This document shows positions 17,895 through 26,556 of a stretch of 64,000 bases of DNA, piece after piece. Each line of letters opens with the position of its first letter. Position 1 is the stretch's first letter. The position numbers and the translations under genes are program-made. The notes beneath the pieces were generated by a model. That model was given only the letters and a program-made list of their open reading frames with translations, was not told the origin of the DNA and ran no database searches. Source of the DNA: Jeotgalibacillus salarius. Lineage in GTDB: Bacteria > Bacillota > Bacilli > Bacillales > Jeotgalibacillaceae. The stretch spans positions 248,001 to 312,000 of the forward strand of contig NZ_SORX01000002.1 of assembly GCF_004405125.1 (NCBI RefSeq). Direction: 5' to 3'.

Positions 17895-18955
17895 TGAGGT
17901 GGAAAGGATTACTAGAACAATACAAAGAATGGCTCCCGGTAAATGAAGAAACACCTATGTTAAGCCTGAATGAAGGAAACACCCCTTTAATCTATTTAGA
18001 AACCCTGTCAAAAGAGTGGGGAATTACACTTTACGCTAAGGTAGAAGGTGCAAATCCTACCGGTTCTTTTAAAGATCGTGGAATGGTAATGGCTGTAGCG
18101 AAAGCAAAAGAAGCAGGCAGCAAAGCAATCATCTGTGCATCAACAGGAAACACTTCGGCTTCTGCAGCTGCCTACGGTGCCAGAGCAGGATTACGGACTA
18201 TTGTCGTTATTCCGGAAGGGAAGATTGCACTTGGCAAGCTTGCTCAGGCGCGTATGTATGGAGCTGAGATCATTTCAATTGAAGGAAATTTTGATGAGGC
18301 GTTAAACCTTGTGAGAAAAATCAGTGAAGAAGAGGATATTACACTTGTGAATTCAGTAAATCCTTATCGGCTGGAAGGTCAAAAAACAGCAGCATTAGAA
18401 TTAATTGATCAGCTTGGACAGGCACCGGATATTCTGGCTCTTCCTGTAGGAAATGCAGGGAATATTTCAGCGTATTGGAAAGGGTTCACTGAATATCAAC
18501 AAAAGCAGGGAGGGAGTCTTCCTGAGCTGCTTGGCGCCCAGGCTTCCGGAGCGGCACCAATTGTGCACGGCAGAGTGTTCGATCAGCCTGAAACAGTCGC
18601 TACTGCAATTCGTATCGGACATCCTGCGAGCTGGAAATTAGCTTTAAATGCTTTGGAAGAGTCTGATGGTCATATTTTAGAAGTGACAGATGAAGAGATC
18701 CTGGAAGCATATCAGTTGATAGCCCAACGCGAAGGAGTCTTTGCAGAACCTGCATCATGCGCACCTATTGCAGCTATAAAGAAACGTATTGCTGAAGGGA
18801 AAATTAAAAAAGGATCTACTGTTACTGCTGTTTTAACAGGTAATGGACTCAAAGATCCGGAAACTGCAATTGGCATTTCAGACCTGGAACCTCTTGTCAT
18901 TAAACCTGAAATTGAAGCATTAAGAAGCGAATTGAAAGGAGAGGTTATTCTGTGA
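17894..18955 (+). CDS. thrC: Threonine synthase
   Basis: A 353-residue PLP enzyme converting O-phosphohomoserine to threonine. The PLP lysine is in [11 protein letters not shown], the phosphate-binding loop is [14 protein letters not shown], and the C-terminal ASCAPIAA and [10 protein letters not shown] are typical of the short bacterial form. It starts one base inside the hom stop and ends with GTGA overlapping thrB, so translation is coupled. Confidence 0.96.
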   Translation: MRWKGLLEQYKEWLPVNEETPMLSLNEGNTPLIYLETLSKEWGITLYAKVEGANPTGSFKDRGMVMAVAKAKEAGSKAIICASTGNTSASAAAYGARAGLRTIVVIPEGKIALGKLAQARMYGAEIISIEGNFDEALNLVRKISEEEDITLVNSVNPYRLEGQKTAALELIDQLGQAPDILALPVGNAGNISAYWKGFTEYQQKQGGSLPELLGAQASGAAPIVHGRVFDQPETVATAIRIGHPASWKLALNALEESDGHILEVTDEEILEAYQLIAQREGVFAEPASCAPIAAIKKRIAEGKIKKGSTVTAVLTGNGLKDPETAIGISDLEPLVIKPEIEALRSELKGEVIL

Positions 18956-19872
18956 CCTTCTCTCCATTTTCAGTAAGAACACCAGCTTCGACAGCAAATC
19001 TGGGACCGGGCTTTGATTCGATCGGACTTGCTCTGCCAATATTCCAGACAATTGATGTGGAACCTGGCAGTTCATGGAGCGTTTCATATGATCAACAGGA
19101 ATTTCAGCACCTGCCGCCTGATGGATCAAACCTGATTCTGAAAACAATTCATAAGGTAGCAAGAGATGCTGGTATGGAATGTCCGACAGCTGAACTATAC
19201 GTTCGTTCTGATATCCCCTTATCCAGAGGATTGGGGAGCAGTGCTGCAGCTATAGCAGCAGGTGTTTCAATAGCAGATCGCCTAATGAACTTAAATTTAA
19301 GTATTGATGAGCAAATAAAAGCTGCCTCAGAAATTGAAGGCCACCCGGATAATGTATCAGCTTCTATTGCCGGAGGATTGACTGTCTCAAGATATGCTGA
19401 TCATGAATTAACTAGTATATCGTTGCCCGTTGAAGGATTTTCAGTCGTCATCATGGCACCTGAAAATGAGCTTGAAACAGAAAAATCAAGAGGTGTCATA
19501 CCTGATACTTTGAAGCACCATGAAGCAGTATTATCAAGTGCTGCAGCGAATGTTATGGTGGCATCATTATTAGTCAAAGACTTTCGGAAAGCCGGTCAAG
19601 TCATGATGAAGGATGGTTTTCATGAGCCGTACAGGTTGAATTTTTTCCCGCAATTTGAAGAGATTAAAGAAAAATCAGGTGATCTGGGTGCTTTTGCAGT
19701 GACAATCAGCGGAGCAGGTCCTTGTATTGCTGTTTTTGCTGAAGATTCAGCTTCGTCCTGTGTGAGTGAACAGTTGACGGCAATGTATCCTGAATTTAAG
19801 GTCATGCAATTGAAACCTGTCAATCAAGGAACAATACTAAATGAATACCCTTCAAACCGCCTGTCAGTATAA
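18952..19872 (+). CDS. thrB: Homoserine kinase
   Basis: A 306-residue GHMP kinase making O-phosphohomoserine for ThrC. The ATP loop is [16 protein letters not shown], motif 1 is [21 protein letters not shown], and motif 3 is [17 protein letters not shown] start at 18952 with AAAGGAGAGG upstream; it overlaps the thrC stop by four bases. The terminator stem overlaps its stop codon. Confidence 0.96.
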   Translation: MTFSPFSVRTPASTANLGPGFDSIGLALPIFQTIDVEPGSSWSVSYDQQEFQHLPPDGSNLILKTIHKVARDAGMECPTAELYVRSDIPLSRGLGSSAAAIAAGVSIADRLMNLNLSIDEQIKAASEIEGHPDNVSASIAGGLTVSRYADHELTSISLPVEGFSVVIMAPENELETEKSRGVIPDTLKHHEAVLSSAAANVMVASLLVKDFRKAGQVMMKDGFHEPYRLNFFPQFEEIKEKSGDLGAFAVTISGAGPCIAVFAEDSASSCVSEQLTAMYPEFKVMQLKPVNQGTILNEYPSNRLSV

Positions 19873-19886
19873 CAGGCGGTTTTTAA
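19854..19886 (+). terminator. Terminator of hom-thrC-thrB
   Basis: Stem AAACCGCCTGT / ACAGGCGGTTT around the stop codon of thrB, followed by T. Confidence 0.9.
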
Positions 19887-19962
19887 TTGTGATAATAAAA
19901 CCGGTAGAGAATACGTTTTCCCACTTTTTGAAAAATATGATGGTTTGCGGTTGGTGTATTTT

Positions 19963-19986
19963 GGTTAATACATGTACTAGAGGAAT
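19963..19986 (+). promoter_or_regulatory. Weak candidate SigB promoter before the SDR gene
   Basis: GGTTAA, 12-base spacer, AGGAAT compared with GTTTAA-N12-15-GGGWAT. Each half has one mismatch. Supported only by the stress-type gene downstream. Confidence 0.3.
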
Positions 19987-20028
19987 AAAGAAAAGATCGT
20001 CAATTGACTATAAAGGAGTGGAGATAAA

Positions 20029-20898
20029 GTGAATTTTTCAGATGTCCAAAAAAATGGCCAGCCCGGACAACATCAAAACAAACAGCCTGGTGAAACATCA
20101 GCAATGAACCCTGAACCCATTCACGATGATAAGAATTATAAAGGGAGCGGGAAGCTGAAGGGAAAAACAATCCTGATTACCGGTGGAGACAGTGGAATCG
20201 GTAAAGCAGCTGCTATTGCTTATGCAAAAGAGGGTGCCAACCTTTCTATTGTCTATTTAGATGAACATGAAGACGCTAAAAAAACTAAAGAAGAAGTGCA
20301 GGCCTATGGAGCAAAATGTCTGATTCTCAGCGGCGATGTAGGTAATGAAGAATTTTGTAAATTGGCAGTTTCAAGTACTGTTAAAGAATTTGGCGGCCTT
20401 GACGTACTAGTCAATAATGCAGCGGAACAGCACCCGAAAGACTCAATTGAAGAAATCTCTGCTGCTCAGCTTGAAAAAACTTTTAAAACAAATATTTTTT
20501 CAATGTTTCATTTAGTCAAAGCTTCACTTGAACACCTGAAAGAAGGTAGTGCGATTATTAATACCAGCTCTGTGACAGCGTATGCAGGAAACGAACAGCT
20601 GATTGATTATTCTTCAACAAAGGGTGCAATCACGAGCTTTACAAGATCTCTTGCAAAATCATTGACAGCAAGAAAAATCAGAGTAAATGCTGTAGCACCA
20701 GGGCCAATTTGGACACCGTTAATTCCTTCAACATTTGACAGTGAACAGGTGTCTGAATTTGGAGCTTCTAATCCTCAGGAAAGACCAGGTCAGCCTGCGG
20801 AGCTTGCTCCTGCATACGTGATGCTGGCGTCAGATGACAGTTCCTATATGACTGGTCAGACGATTCATATTAACGGCGGAACTTTTATGTCAAACTGA
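20029..20898 (+). CDS. Short-chain dehydrogenase/reductase, general-stress type (YhdF/YdaD-like)
   Basis: A 289-residue SDR. After a polar 45-residue N-terminal extension rich in Gln, Pro and Asn comes TILITGGDSGIGKAAAIAYAKEG (NAD(P) loop), LVNNAAEQ, the catalytic Ser in INTSSVTAY and the pair YSSTK (Tyr and Lys). The extension and the motif GGDSGIG are typical of Bacillus stress SDRs. Substrate unknown. GTG start with AAGGAG about ten bases upstream. It heads a cluster of small stress-like genes. Confidence 0.9.
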   Translation: MNFSDVQKNGQPGQHQNKQPGETSAMNPEPIHDDKNYKGSGKLKGKTILITGGDSGIGKAAAIAYAKEGANLSIVYLDEHEDAKKTKEEVQAYGAKCLILSGDVGNEEFCKLAVSSTVKEFGGLDVLVNNAAEQHPKDSIEEISAAQLEKTFKTNIFSMFHLVKASLEHLKEGSAIINTSSVTAYAGNEQLIDYSSTKGAITSFTRSLAKSLTARKIRVNAVAPGPIWTPLIPSTFDSEQVSEFGASNPQERPGQPAELAPAYVMLASDDSSYMTGQTIHINGGTFMSN

Positions 20899-20953
20899 TA
20901 TTTAGTGTTATGCAGTTTTAATTCACGGCAAACAGATGAATTGTAGGCATTAT

Positions 20954-20988
20954 AAAACTCCCTGCACAAGTGCAGGGAGTTTTGTTTT
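20954..20988. terminator. Bidirectional terminator after the SDR gene
   Basis: Stem AAAACTCCCTGCA / TGCAGGGAGTTTT with a four-base loop; serves the SDR gene (+) and the small minus-strand gene. Confidence 0.9.
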
Positions 20989-20991
20989 AAA

Positions 20992-21153
20992 TTAATAATC
21001 TTCATCTACAAATTGCCAGCCATCATCCTGAAACTCAGAAATTTCCTGAACTTCATCCTCACGTAATCCATTCGTCAATAACTGGTCAGCTCTTACATGT
21101 GCTGTTTCCTCCGGCTGATGGTCTCTTAACAGTTCATCTCGGTTTCGCTTCAT
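20992..21153 (-). CDS. Small acidic hypothetical protein, 53 residues
   Basis: Starts MKRNRDELLRDHQPEET; hydrophilic and acidic, ends in WQFVDEDY. ATG 21153 has GGAGGTGG twelve bases upstream, and it ends in the shared terminator, so it is likely a real gene. No motif recognised; it sits among stress-type genes. Confidence 0.7.
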   Translation of the reverse strand: MKRNRDELLRDHQPEETAHVRADQLLTNGLREDEVQEISEFQDDGWQFVDEDY

Positions 21154-21247
21154 AATTAAGCCACCTCCATGAATAATAGTAATGAGCAATTGACTAGAGG
21201 AATACTACACTCATATTTTAACACGAATTAGAGGATTTATACATATC

Positions 21248-21448
21248 TTATTTCTCGGTGTCCAATAACCCTTCCGAAGAAGAATCAGACTGTGAGTTTC
21301 TTTTCTTTTTTTCATTTTTCTGATCAATTTTCTGATCTTCAACAGGAACAGGATCAGTGAACTTTTCATCTTCGTGCCGATCCAGGATATTTTTCTTATC
21401 ACTTTTGATGCGATCAGGCTGGTCGTTAAATTTATTATCTTTGCTCAT
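21248..21448 (-). CDS. Small hydrophilic hypothetical protein, 66 residues
   Basis: Starts MSKDNKFNDQPDRIKSD; very rich in Lys, Asp, Asn, Gln and Ser, with no hydrophobic core, so probably disordered. ATG 21448 has AGGAGGG five bases upstream. A SigB-like promoter lies 33 bases before the start codon. This suggests a stress protein; function unknown. Confidence 0.75.
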   Translation of the reverse strand: MSKDNKFNDQPDRIKSDKKNILDRHEDEKFTDPVPVEDQKIDQKNEKKKRNSQSDSSSEGLLDTEK

Positions 21449-21480
21449 TTTATCCCTCCTAATAGGCTTACTAGTATTAC

Positions 21481-21507
21481 ATTCCCTTTTTTTAATCTGA
21501 ATAAAAC
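21481..21507 (-). promoter_or_regulatory. Candidate SigB promoter (minus strand)
   Basis: Read on the minus strand: GTTTTA, 15-base spacer, GGGAAT. The -10 is a full match to GGGWAT and the -35 has one mismatch to GTTTAA. It drives the 66-residue gene. Confidence 0.5.
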
Positions 21508-21538
21508 TTACTTAGTAGCAACTCCGAATTAAAAAGAT

Positions 21539-21564
21539 GTTTCAAAAGAAACAATAAAGGAAAT
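21539..21564 (+). promoter_or_regulatory. Candidate SigB promoter (plus strand)
   Basis: GTTTCA, 14-base spacer, GGAAAT; each half has one mismatch to the SigB consensus. It lies 35 bases before the 99-residue gene and faces away from the SigB-like site of the neighbouring minus-strand gene. Confidence 0.4.
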
Positions 21565-21598
21565 AAAGATAATATGAATGAAAGAGGAGGGCTTTATA

Positions 21599-21898
21599 AT
21601 GGGATTTAAACGACTAGCAATACTTGGACTTGGCGCAGCAGGCGCAGCTTATTTTAAGAAAAAAGAAAACAGAGACAAAGCAAAAGTTGCTTTTGAAGAT
21701 TCGAAAGTGAAAGTAAGTCAAATGGTGGATGATGCAAAGAAATCATACGATAATTATAAGACTGGTGAAAAAACCACTGACTACTCTCATGAAGATGATA
21801 AGATGATGTCGGAAGGTGCACAGACATCTGTTCAATATTACAATGAACTGCAGGAAGACCAGACAGGGAAGTCACCTCGTCCCGGGACACCGGAATAA
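21599..21898 (+). CDS. Hypothetical protein, YtxH-like general-stress type
   Basis: A 99-residue protein: a glycine/alanine-rich hydrophobic N-terminus (MGFKRLAILGLGAAGAAYF) followed by a charged helical region (VSQMVDDAKKSYDNYK) and a polar tail ending PRPGTPE. This shape resembles YtxH/general-stress proteins that sit on the membrane, but similarity is only by composition. ATG 21599 follows AGAGGAGGG at seven bases. A SigB-like promoter upstream and a terminator downstream frame it as a single transcription unit. Confidence 0.7.
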   Translation: MGFKRLAILGLGAAGAAYFKKKENRDKAKVAFEDSKVKVSQMVDDAKKSYDNYKTGEKTTDYSHEDDKMMSEGAQTSVQYYNELQEDQTGKSPRPGTPE

Positions 21899-21903
21899 CA
21901 AAC

Positions 21904-21931
21904 AAACAGCCGTTCCGTACGGCTGTTTTTA
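21904..21931 (+). terminator. Terminator after the YtxH-like gene
   Basis: Stem AAACAGCCGT / ACGGCTGTTT with loop TCCGT and a T-run. Confidence 0.92.
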
Positions 21932-22099
21932 TATTACACAAAAAAATGATAGAAGAAATCAATGCAACAAGCAAAGAAATGATAAATAGTGTATAATAGT
22001 AAATGTATAATGATATACTGTAAGATAAGACATTACAAGATCCCTTTTATCTGATCAAAGATAAAACCTGATTTTGTAACTGAAGGGGGACAATCAGTG

Positions 22100-22300
22100 A
22101 TGTTTCAAAGAAAACCAACTGAAGAAATTCAAAAAGAGCAAACTGACGTATGGGAATGTTCAGCTGATGGCTGTAATGTATGGATGCGTGATAATTTCTC
22201 TGTAAAAGGCCAGGTAGAACAACAGTGTCCGATATGTGGCAGTGATATGGTCAGAGGCAGCAGAAATATTGAAGTAGTACCAAACCCTCAAAATTTCTAA
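22100..22300 (+). CDS. ydjO: Cold-inducible protein YdjO family
   Basis: A 66-residue protein with two cysteine pairs, WECSADGCNVW and CPICGSDMV, making a zinc-ribbon-like unit as in Bacillus YdjO. AAGGGGG (about 22083-22089) precedes ATG 22100 by ten bases; the GTG just before is also possible. The leader holds a small hairpin (TTTTATCT / AGATAAAA). Molecular role is not known. Confidence 0.85.
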   Translation: MFQRKPTEEIQKEQTDVWECSADGCNVWMRDNFSVKGQVEQQCPICGSDMVRGSRNIEVVPNPQNF

Positions 22301-22380
22301 TTTTATAAGCCGCAGGGCCACTTGCGGCTTCTCAGAGGTACGGACATGTGATAAACTACATGTAGTATATGAATAGGTAA

Positions 22381-22446
22381 AGAGGTTCGCGACCATCCCT
22401 CTATAAAAAACTAGGACACATTGCAGGAAAACCCTGCTTTTTTTTA
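22381..22446 (+). ncRNA. preQ1-I riboswitch with terminator platform
   Basis: The aptamer starts AGAGGTTC, closes with CCTCT, and is followed by the A-rich tail ATAAAAAACTAGG that forms the H-type pseudoknot. This is the conserved preQ1 class I core. Downstream GCAGG / CCTGC with a run of nine T is the terminator. It should switch off queC-queD-queE when preQ1 is abundant. Confidence 0.93.
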
Positions 22447-22511
22447 GTTGACTCGTGAACACTCTTACTTCTTTCATGAATCGCATCATGAAAAGGAGAG
22501 GAGCTTTTTTT

Positions 22512-23168
22512 ATGGATAAAAATAAAGCAATTGTTGTTTTTAGCGGTGGTCAGGATAGTACCACTTGTCTATTTTGGGCTTTGGAAAAATTTGATTCAGT
22601 AGAAGCTGTGACATTCGCTTACGGTCAGCGTCATGCCTCTGAAATTGAAGCAGCAAAAGAGATCGCAAGCGATTTGGGTGTCAAACACCATTTATTAGAT
22701 ATGAGCTTACTAAACCAGCTGGCACCATCTGCCTTAACAAGAGATGAGGAAATTACAGAAAAAGAAGGAGAACTTCCATCAACATTCGTACCTGGACGAA
22801 ACCTGATGTTTCTGTCTTTTGCATCTGTATTAGCTCATCAAGTTAATGCAAAGCACGTTGTTACCGGAGTCTGCGAAACTGATTTCAGTGGATACCCAGA
22901 CTGCAGAGATGCCTTTGTGAAATCACTGAACGTATCAGTTAATTTATCGATGGATAAAGATTTTGTGTTCCACACACCGTTAATGTGGCTAGATAAGAAA
23001 GAAACATGGGCGCTTGCTGATGAACTGAATCGATTTGATTATATTCGAAATCATACAATCACTTGTTATAACGGGATAAAAGGGGACGGATGCGGAGATT
23101 GTCCGTCATGCAAACTTCGTTTGAATGGCATGAACGAGTATTTAAACAGCAAGGAGGGGATGAGATGA
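22512..23168 (+). CDS. queC: 7-cyano-7-deazaguanine synthase
   Basis: A 218-residue PP-loop ATPase that converts 7-carboxy-7-deazaguanine to preQ0 in queuosine synthesis. [17 protein letters not shown] is the PP-loop, and the zinc cysteines are in [22 protein letters not shown] 22512 is chosen because AAAAGGAGAGGAG lies directly upstream, after the riboswitch terminator. First gene of queC-queD-queE. Confidence 0.96.
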   Translation: MDKNKAIVVFSGGQDSTTCLFWALEKFDSVEAVTFAYGQRHASEIEAAKEIASDLGVKHHLLDMSLLNQLAPSALTRDEEITEKEGELPSTFVPGRNLMFLSFASVLAHQVNAKHVVTGVCETDFSGYPDCRDAFVKSLNVSVNLSMDKDFVFHTPLMWLDKKETWALADELNRFDYIRNHTITCYNGIKGDGCGDCPSCKLRLNGMNEYLNSKEGMR

Positions 23169-23602
23169 TGCAGCAAATCTATCCCGCTCCAATGCACAAT
23201 TATTCATATGAATTGAATAAGGACTTCCACTTCTCTGCAGCACATGCAATTCCGACAGAAGATGCAGGAAAGTGTCAGTTTGTTCACGGACATACTTACT
23301 ACGTGAATATTACTGTTGCAGGTGACGATCTGGACCACGCAGGTTTCTTAATCAATTTTAAAAAAATCAAACAGCTCGTTCACGATCGTTTCGACCACAC
23401 ATTGTTAAATGATGATGATTTGTTTTCAAAAAATGATCCTGATAGATTTCCTACAACAGAAGTTGTCGCAAGGTCTATTTGGGAAATTATTGAGAAGCAT
23501 TTACAACAGACTGAAAACAATCCAACATGCCTTCAGGTATTTCTGCGTGAAACACCAACGAGTTATGTCCTATACCGGCCTAAGAAAGCAGGGAATCAAT
23601 AA
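23165..23602 (+). CDS. queD: 6-carboxy-5,6,7,8-tetrahydropterin synthase
   Basis: A 145-residue PTPS-family enzyme using dihydroneopterin triphosphate to make 6-carboxytetrahydropterin. The zinc histidines are in FSAAHAI and VHGHTY, with catalytic Cys in GKCQFVHGH and FDHTLLND downstream. AAGGAGGGG precedes two adjacent ATGs (23165 and 23168); either may be used. It overlaps the queC stop, and its own stop overlaps queE by one base. Confidence 0.95.
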   Translation: MMQQIYPAPMHNYSYELNKDFHFSAAHAIPTEDAGKCQFVHGHTYYVNITVAGDDLDHAGFLINFKKIKQLVHDRFDHTLLNDDDLFSKNDPDRFPTTEVVARSIWEIIEKHLQQTENNPTCLQVFLRETPTSYVLYRPKKAGNQ

Positions 23603-24336
23603 TGGAAAAACGCGAAAAGAAATTTCCTGTATTAGAGATTTTCGGCCCGACAGTTCAGGGTGAAGGCATGGTGATTGGTCAGAAAACAATGTTTGTCAGA
23701 ACAGCAGGGTGTGATTACAGCTGTTCCTGGTGTGACTCAGCATTTACCTGGGATGGAAGTGCTAAAGATGAAATTAATCGAATGACAGCTGAAGAAATTC
23801 TTGAAGAATTAAGAGAAACGGGTGGAGATTTATTTGAGCACGTAACCATTTCCGGTGGGAATCCTGCTTTGCTTAAACATTTATCTGAGCTCGTTGATCT
23901 TCTTCATCAGGAAGGGATCAAAGTTGCATTGGAAACCCAGGGCAGTATCTGGCAGGACTGGTTCATGGATATTGATGATTTGACACTTTCACCTAAACCT
24001 CCAAGTTCAGGCATGAAACCAAACATGGGAATTCTTGATGATATCATGAAAAAACTAAGTGAAAGTCACCACGCTTATTCTCTTAAAATAGTGATTTTTG
24101 ATGATAATGATCTGAATTTTGCTGAAGATCTTCATCATCGCTATCCTGATGTGCCATTTTATCTTCAGACTGGAAATGATCAGGTACATGAAGAAAAAGA
24201 TGAACAGCTGATTCCTAACTTAATTTCAAGATATGAATGGCTGATTGATAAAGTGATGGAAAATAACCGGTTGAATCACGTGCGAGTTCTACCCCAGCTG
24301 CACACCTATGTGTGGGGGAATAAAAGGGGAGTGTAG
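23602..24336 (+). CDS. queE: 7-carboxy-7-deazaguanine synthase (radical SAM)
   Basis: A 244-residue radical SAM enzyme for ring contraction to 7-carboxy-7-deazaguanine. The cluster motif is CDYSCSWCDSAFTW (C-x3-C-x2-C), with TVQGEGMVIGQKTMFVRTAG upstream and TISGGNPAL for SAM binding. Start overlaps the queD stop. No queF follows; instead a tiny membrane protein gene begins six bases later. Confidence 0.95.
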   Translation: MEKREKKFPVLEIFGPTVQGEGMVIGQKTMFVRTAGCDYSCSWCDSAFTWDGSAKDEINRMTAEEILEELRETGGDLFEHVTISGGNPALLKHLSELVDLLHQEGIKVALETQGSIWQDWFMDIDDLTLSPKPPSSGMKPNMGILDDIMKKLSESHHAYSLKIVIFDDNDLNFAEDLHHRYPDVPFYLQTGNDQVHEEKDEQLIPNLISRYEWLIDKVMENNRLNHVRVLPQLHTYVWGNKRGV

Positions 24337-24341
24337 GTATA

Positions 24342-24509
24342 GTGCTGTTCGGATTTATTCTTTTGATGATTAGCATGATCATTTTTTATGTACAATTAAA
24401 AAAGAAGAATGCAGATCGAAATGTTATCGTATTATTTTTTGCACTTGCAGGAATCATCACGGGGGTCTGGTTTATATTTGACTGGCTAATGTTACATTTT
24501 GTTTTCTGA
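24342..24509 (+). CDS. Small membrane protein, 55 residues
   Basis: GTG start with an upstream AGGGGAG at ten bases. The product has two hydrophobic helices (residues 2-16 and 28-48) joined by a basic turn (QLKKKNADRN), ending WLMLHFVF. It directly follows queE and precedes the shared terminator, so it is likely the last gene of the que transcript. Function unknown. Confidence 0.55.
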   Translation: MLFGFILLMISMIIFYVQLKKKNADRNVIVLFFALAGIITGVWFIFDWLMLHFVF

Positions 24510-24517
24510 TTCTATAT

Positions 24518-24553
24518 AAAAAGTGAAGGCACCTGATGTGCCTTCACTTTTTT
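24518..24553. terminator. Bidirectional terminator after the que transcript and msrA
   Basis: Fifteen-base stem AAAAAGTGAAGGCAC / GTGCCTTCACTTTTT, five-base loop. Confidence 0.93.
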
Positions 24554-24557
24554 ATGC

Positions 24558-25082
24558 TTATTTGTCCCAATACTGGCCGATAAACTCATCTCTGCCTGAC
24601 TGTTCTCGATCTTTTTTGTAGGCTTCCGGGTCTTTTTTATAAAATTCCTGATGATATTCCTCTGCAGGATAAAATTCAGCTGCGGGTTCTATTGGCGTTA
24701 TTACCGGCTTTTTAAAGCGACCTGAATTTGCAAGATCCTGTTTTGACTTTTCAGCTTTTAACTTTTGTTCTTCATTATGGTAAAAAACTGTAGCACGATA
24801 AGATGGACCACGGTCCTGAAACTGTCCTTCATCGTCTGTAGGATCCACTTGCTGCCAATATATTTCAAGCAGCTGATCATAAGGAAATAGCGCTGGATCA
24901 AACGTAATTTGTACGGCTTCTCTGTGACCTGATTCTCCCGACTTCACATCTTCATATGAAGGGTTTTTTATGTGTCCTCCGGTGTAACCTGAAACAACCT
25001 TCTCAATCCCTTCAAATTGATCAAAAGGCTTCACCATACACCAAAAGCATCCTCCGGCAAATGTTGCTTTTTCAAATTTCAT
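24558..25082 (-). CDS. msrA: Peptide methionine-S-sulfoxide reductase
   Basis: A 174-residue MsrA that repairs S-methionine sulfoxide in proteins. The catalytic Cys12 is in FAGGCFWC, and [28 protein letters not shown] is the family core. Start ATG has TTGGAGG eight bases before it. Monocistronic; no MsrB domain is fused, and the C-terminus has no further Cys pair. Confidence 0.95.
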   Translation of the reverse strand: MKFEKATFAGGCFWCMVKPFDQFEGIEKVVSGYTGGHIKNPSYEDVKSGESGHREAVQITFDPALFPYDQLLEIYWQQVDPTDDEGQFQDRGPSYRATVFYHNEEQKLKAEKSKQDLANSGRFKKPVITPIEPAAEFYPAEEYHQEFYKKDPEAYKKDREQSGRDEFIGQYWDK

Positions 25083-25176
25083 ATCAAGACCTCCAATTTA
25101 GAATAGTTTATTTTAACATTCCGATATCAATTTTTCCCGAAATATGGTTTGATTTTTATAAAAAGAGAGGTTAAAG

Positions 25177-25202
25177 TGTAACGAATAGCGCAGATATGCG
25201 TC
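25177..25202 (+). promoter_or_regulatory. ECF-type (SigX/SigM-like) promoter of the LCP gene
   Basis: TGTAAC (25177-25182), 16-base spacer, CGTC (25199-25202), as in Bacillus SigX/SigM promoters. It lies 58 bases before the start of the LCP gene, a type often controlled by envelope-stress sigma factors. Confidence 0.65.
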
Positions 25203-25259
25203 TATATTAATAATCAAGACAGAGATTAACGGTGTGTAATCACACACTCAGGAGGAGCT

Positions 25260-26189
25260 ATGGAAACAAGAGTTCAAAAAAGAAAGAAGAAAATAAGAAA
25301 AGGTAGAATGATATTTGCTTTATTTATATTGTTCATCATGATCGTTGCAGGTTATGCAGGCAGTCAATACTGGCTGGGTTACCAGTCCTCACAAGGAGCT
25401 GCACCAACTCTTCAGCAGGGTGAGGAGTTTCAGCGTTCTTCACCGGAAAACGGCAAAAGAAACATTTTGTTAATTGGTGTCGATAGCAGAGGAGAAGAAA
25501 AATCAAGGTCTGATACAATGATGATCGCTCAGTGGGATAGTGAAAGTGACACGATTAAACTCGTATCACTAATGAGAGATATCTATACAGAAATACCGGA
25601 ATACGGTCCTTATAAGCTGAATACTGCTTTTTATCTTGGTGGACCGGAATTATTAAGGAAAACGATTGATCATAACTTTGACGTTCCAATACACGATTAT
25701 ATGATTGTTGACTTTAAAGCTTTTGAAACAGCTGTTGATACAATTGCACCTGACGGGATCGAAATGAATGTAGAAAAAGCGATGTCCGAAAAAATTGGTG
25801 TATCACTTGAAGCTGGAGAACAAAAACTTAATGGTCAGGAATTGCTTGGCTATGCCCGGTTCAGAGCTGACAGTGAAGGTGATTTTGGTAGAGTCGATCG
25901 TCAGCAGCAGGTAATTGAAGCATTGATCGATCATACAGTCAGCGTATCTTCAATTGCAAGAGCACCGAAGACGATTGGATCTGTTCAGCCTTATCTGCAG
26001 ACAAGCATATCTGAATCATCCAAATTACGCTTATTTTCAAGTGTGTTATTCAGTGGTGGAGGAGAAGTTGAGAGGCTTACTGTACCTGTTGAAGGTACCT
26101 ATTCCACGCCAACATATGAAGGAGCCGGATCCGTTCTTGAATTAGACTGGGCGGCAAATCAGGAAGCGATAAAAGAATTCCTTAAATAA
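25260..26189 (+). CDS. LytR-CpsA-Psr (LCP) family protein
   Basis: A 309-residue protein with a basic cytoplasmic N-terminus, one membrane helix (residues about 17-35) and an extracellular LCP domain. Visible are NILLIGVDSRGEEKSRSDTMMIAQ, the arginine-containing LVSLMRDIYTEI, KLNTAFYLGGPELLRKTI and YARFRADSEGDFGRVDRQQQVI. LCP enzymes transfer teichoic acid or other glycopolymers from lipid carrier to peptidoglycan. RBS AGGAGGAG. An ECF-type promoter precedes it and a terminator follows, so it stands alone. Confidence 0.93.
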   Translation: METRVQKRKKKIRKGRMIFALFILFIMIVAGYAGSQYWLGYQSSQGAAPTLQQGEEFQRSSPENGKRNILLIGVDSRGEEKSRSDTMMIAQWDSESDTIKLVSLMRDIYTEIPEYGPYKLNTAFYLGGPELLRKTIDHNFDVPIHDYMIVDFKAFETAVDTIAPDGIEMNVEKAMSEKIGVSLEAGEQKLNGQELLGYARFRADSEGDFGRVDRQQQVIEALIDHTVSVSSIARAPKTIGSVQPYLQTSISESSKLRLFSSVLFSGGGEVERLTVPVEGTYSTPTYEGAGSVLELDWAANQEAIKEFLK

Positions 26190-26191
26190 TA

Positions 26192-26227
26192 AAAAACGCA
26201 GCGCCTTTTCTTTAGCGCTGCGTTTTT
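26192..26227. terminator. Bidirectional terminator after the LCP gene
   Basis: Stem AAAAACGCAGCGC / GCGCTGCGTTTTT with a ten-base loop. Confidence 0.9.
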
Positions 26228-26229
26228 AT

Positions 26230-26385
26230 CTATAATTTTTTCCTGCCTGTTATCAGGTTGTAGATGATTAAGATGACTGCAATAATTATTAATACATGAA
26301 TAATACCACCAGCAATATCTAATAGCAGTCCTACTAGCCAAACTACGATTAAAATAACAATAATCCACCATAAAATTCTCATCAT
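26230..26385 (-). CDS. Small membrane protein, Lmo0937 family
   Basis: A 51-residue protein (starts MMRILWWIIVILIVVW) with two hydrophobic helices separated by the motif LLDIAGGIIHVL and a basic tail ITGRKKL. This is the shape and sequence of the Lmo0937-type small membrane proteins of Firmicutes, often stress related; function unknown. AAGGGGTGA lies nine bases before the start. Convergent with the LCP gene. Confidence 0.8.
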   Translation of the reverse strand: MMRILWWIIVILIVVWLVGLLLDIAGGIIHVLIIIAVILIIYNLITGRKKL

Positions 26386-26499
26386 ATGCTGTCACCCCTT
26401 TCCTAATTTATTTGATTACAATCAATATTTACCCTAAGAAAACCCGATTAATCCAAAAAAATAGAAAAAAACAACTTATTATGCTGTTTTATAGATGTT

Positions 26500-26513
26500 C
26501 GATCATATGTTCG
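26500..26513 (+). promoter_or_regulatory. Probable LexA (SOS) box before the YdjM-like gene
   Basis: CGATCATATGTTCG, one mismatch to the Gram-positive box CGAACNNNNGTTCG, directly upstream of a -10-like TATAAT (26515-26520). Bacillus ydjM is a known LexA target, which supports the call. Confidence 0.6.
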
Positions 26514-26556
26514 GTATAATAGTTTTATACATATTCAGTGAAAAGGATGAAGAATT

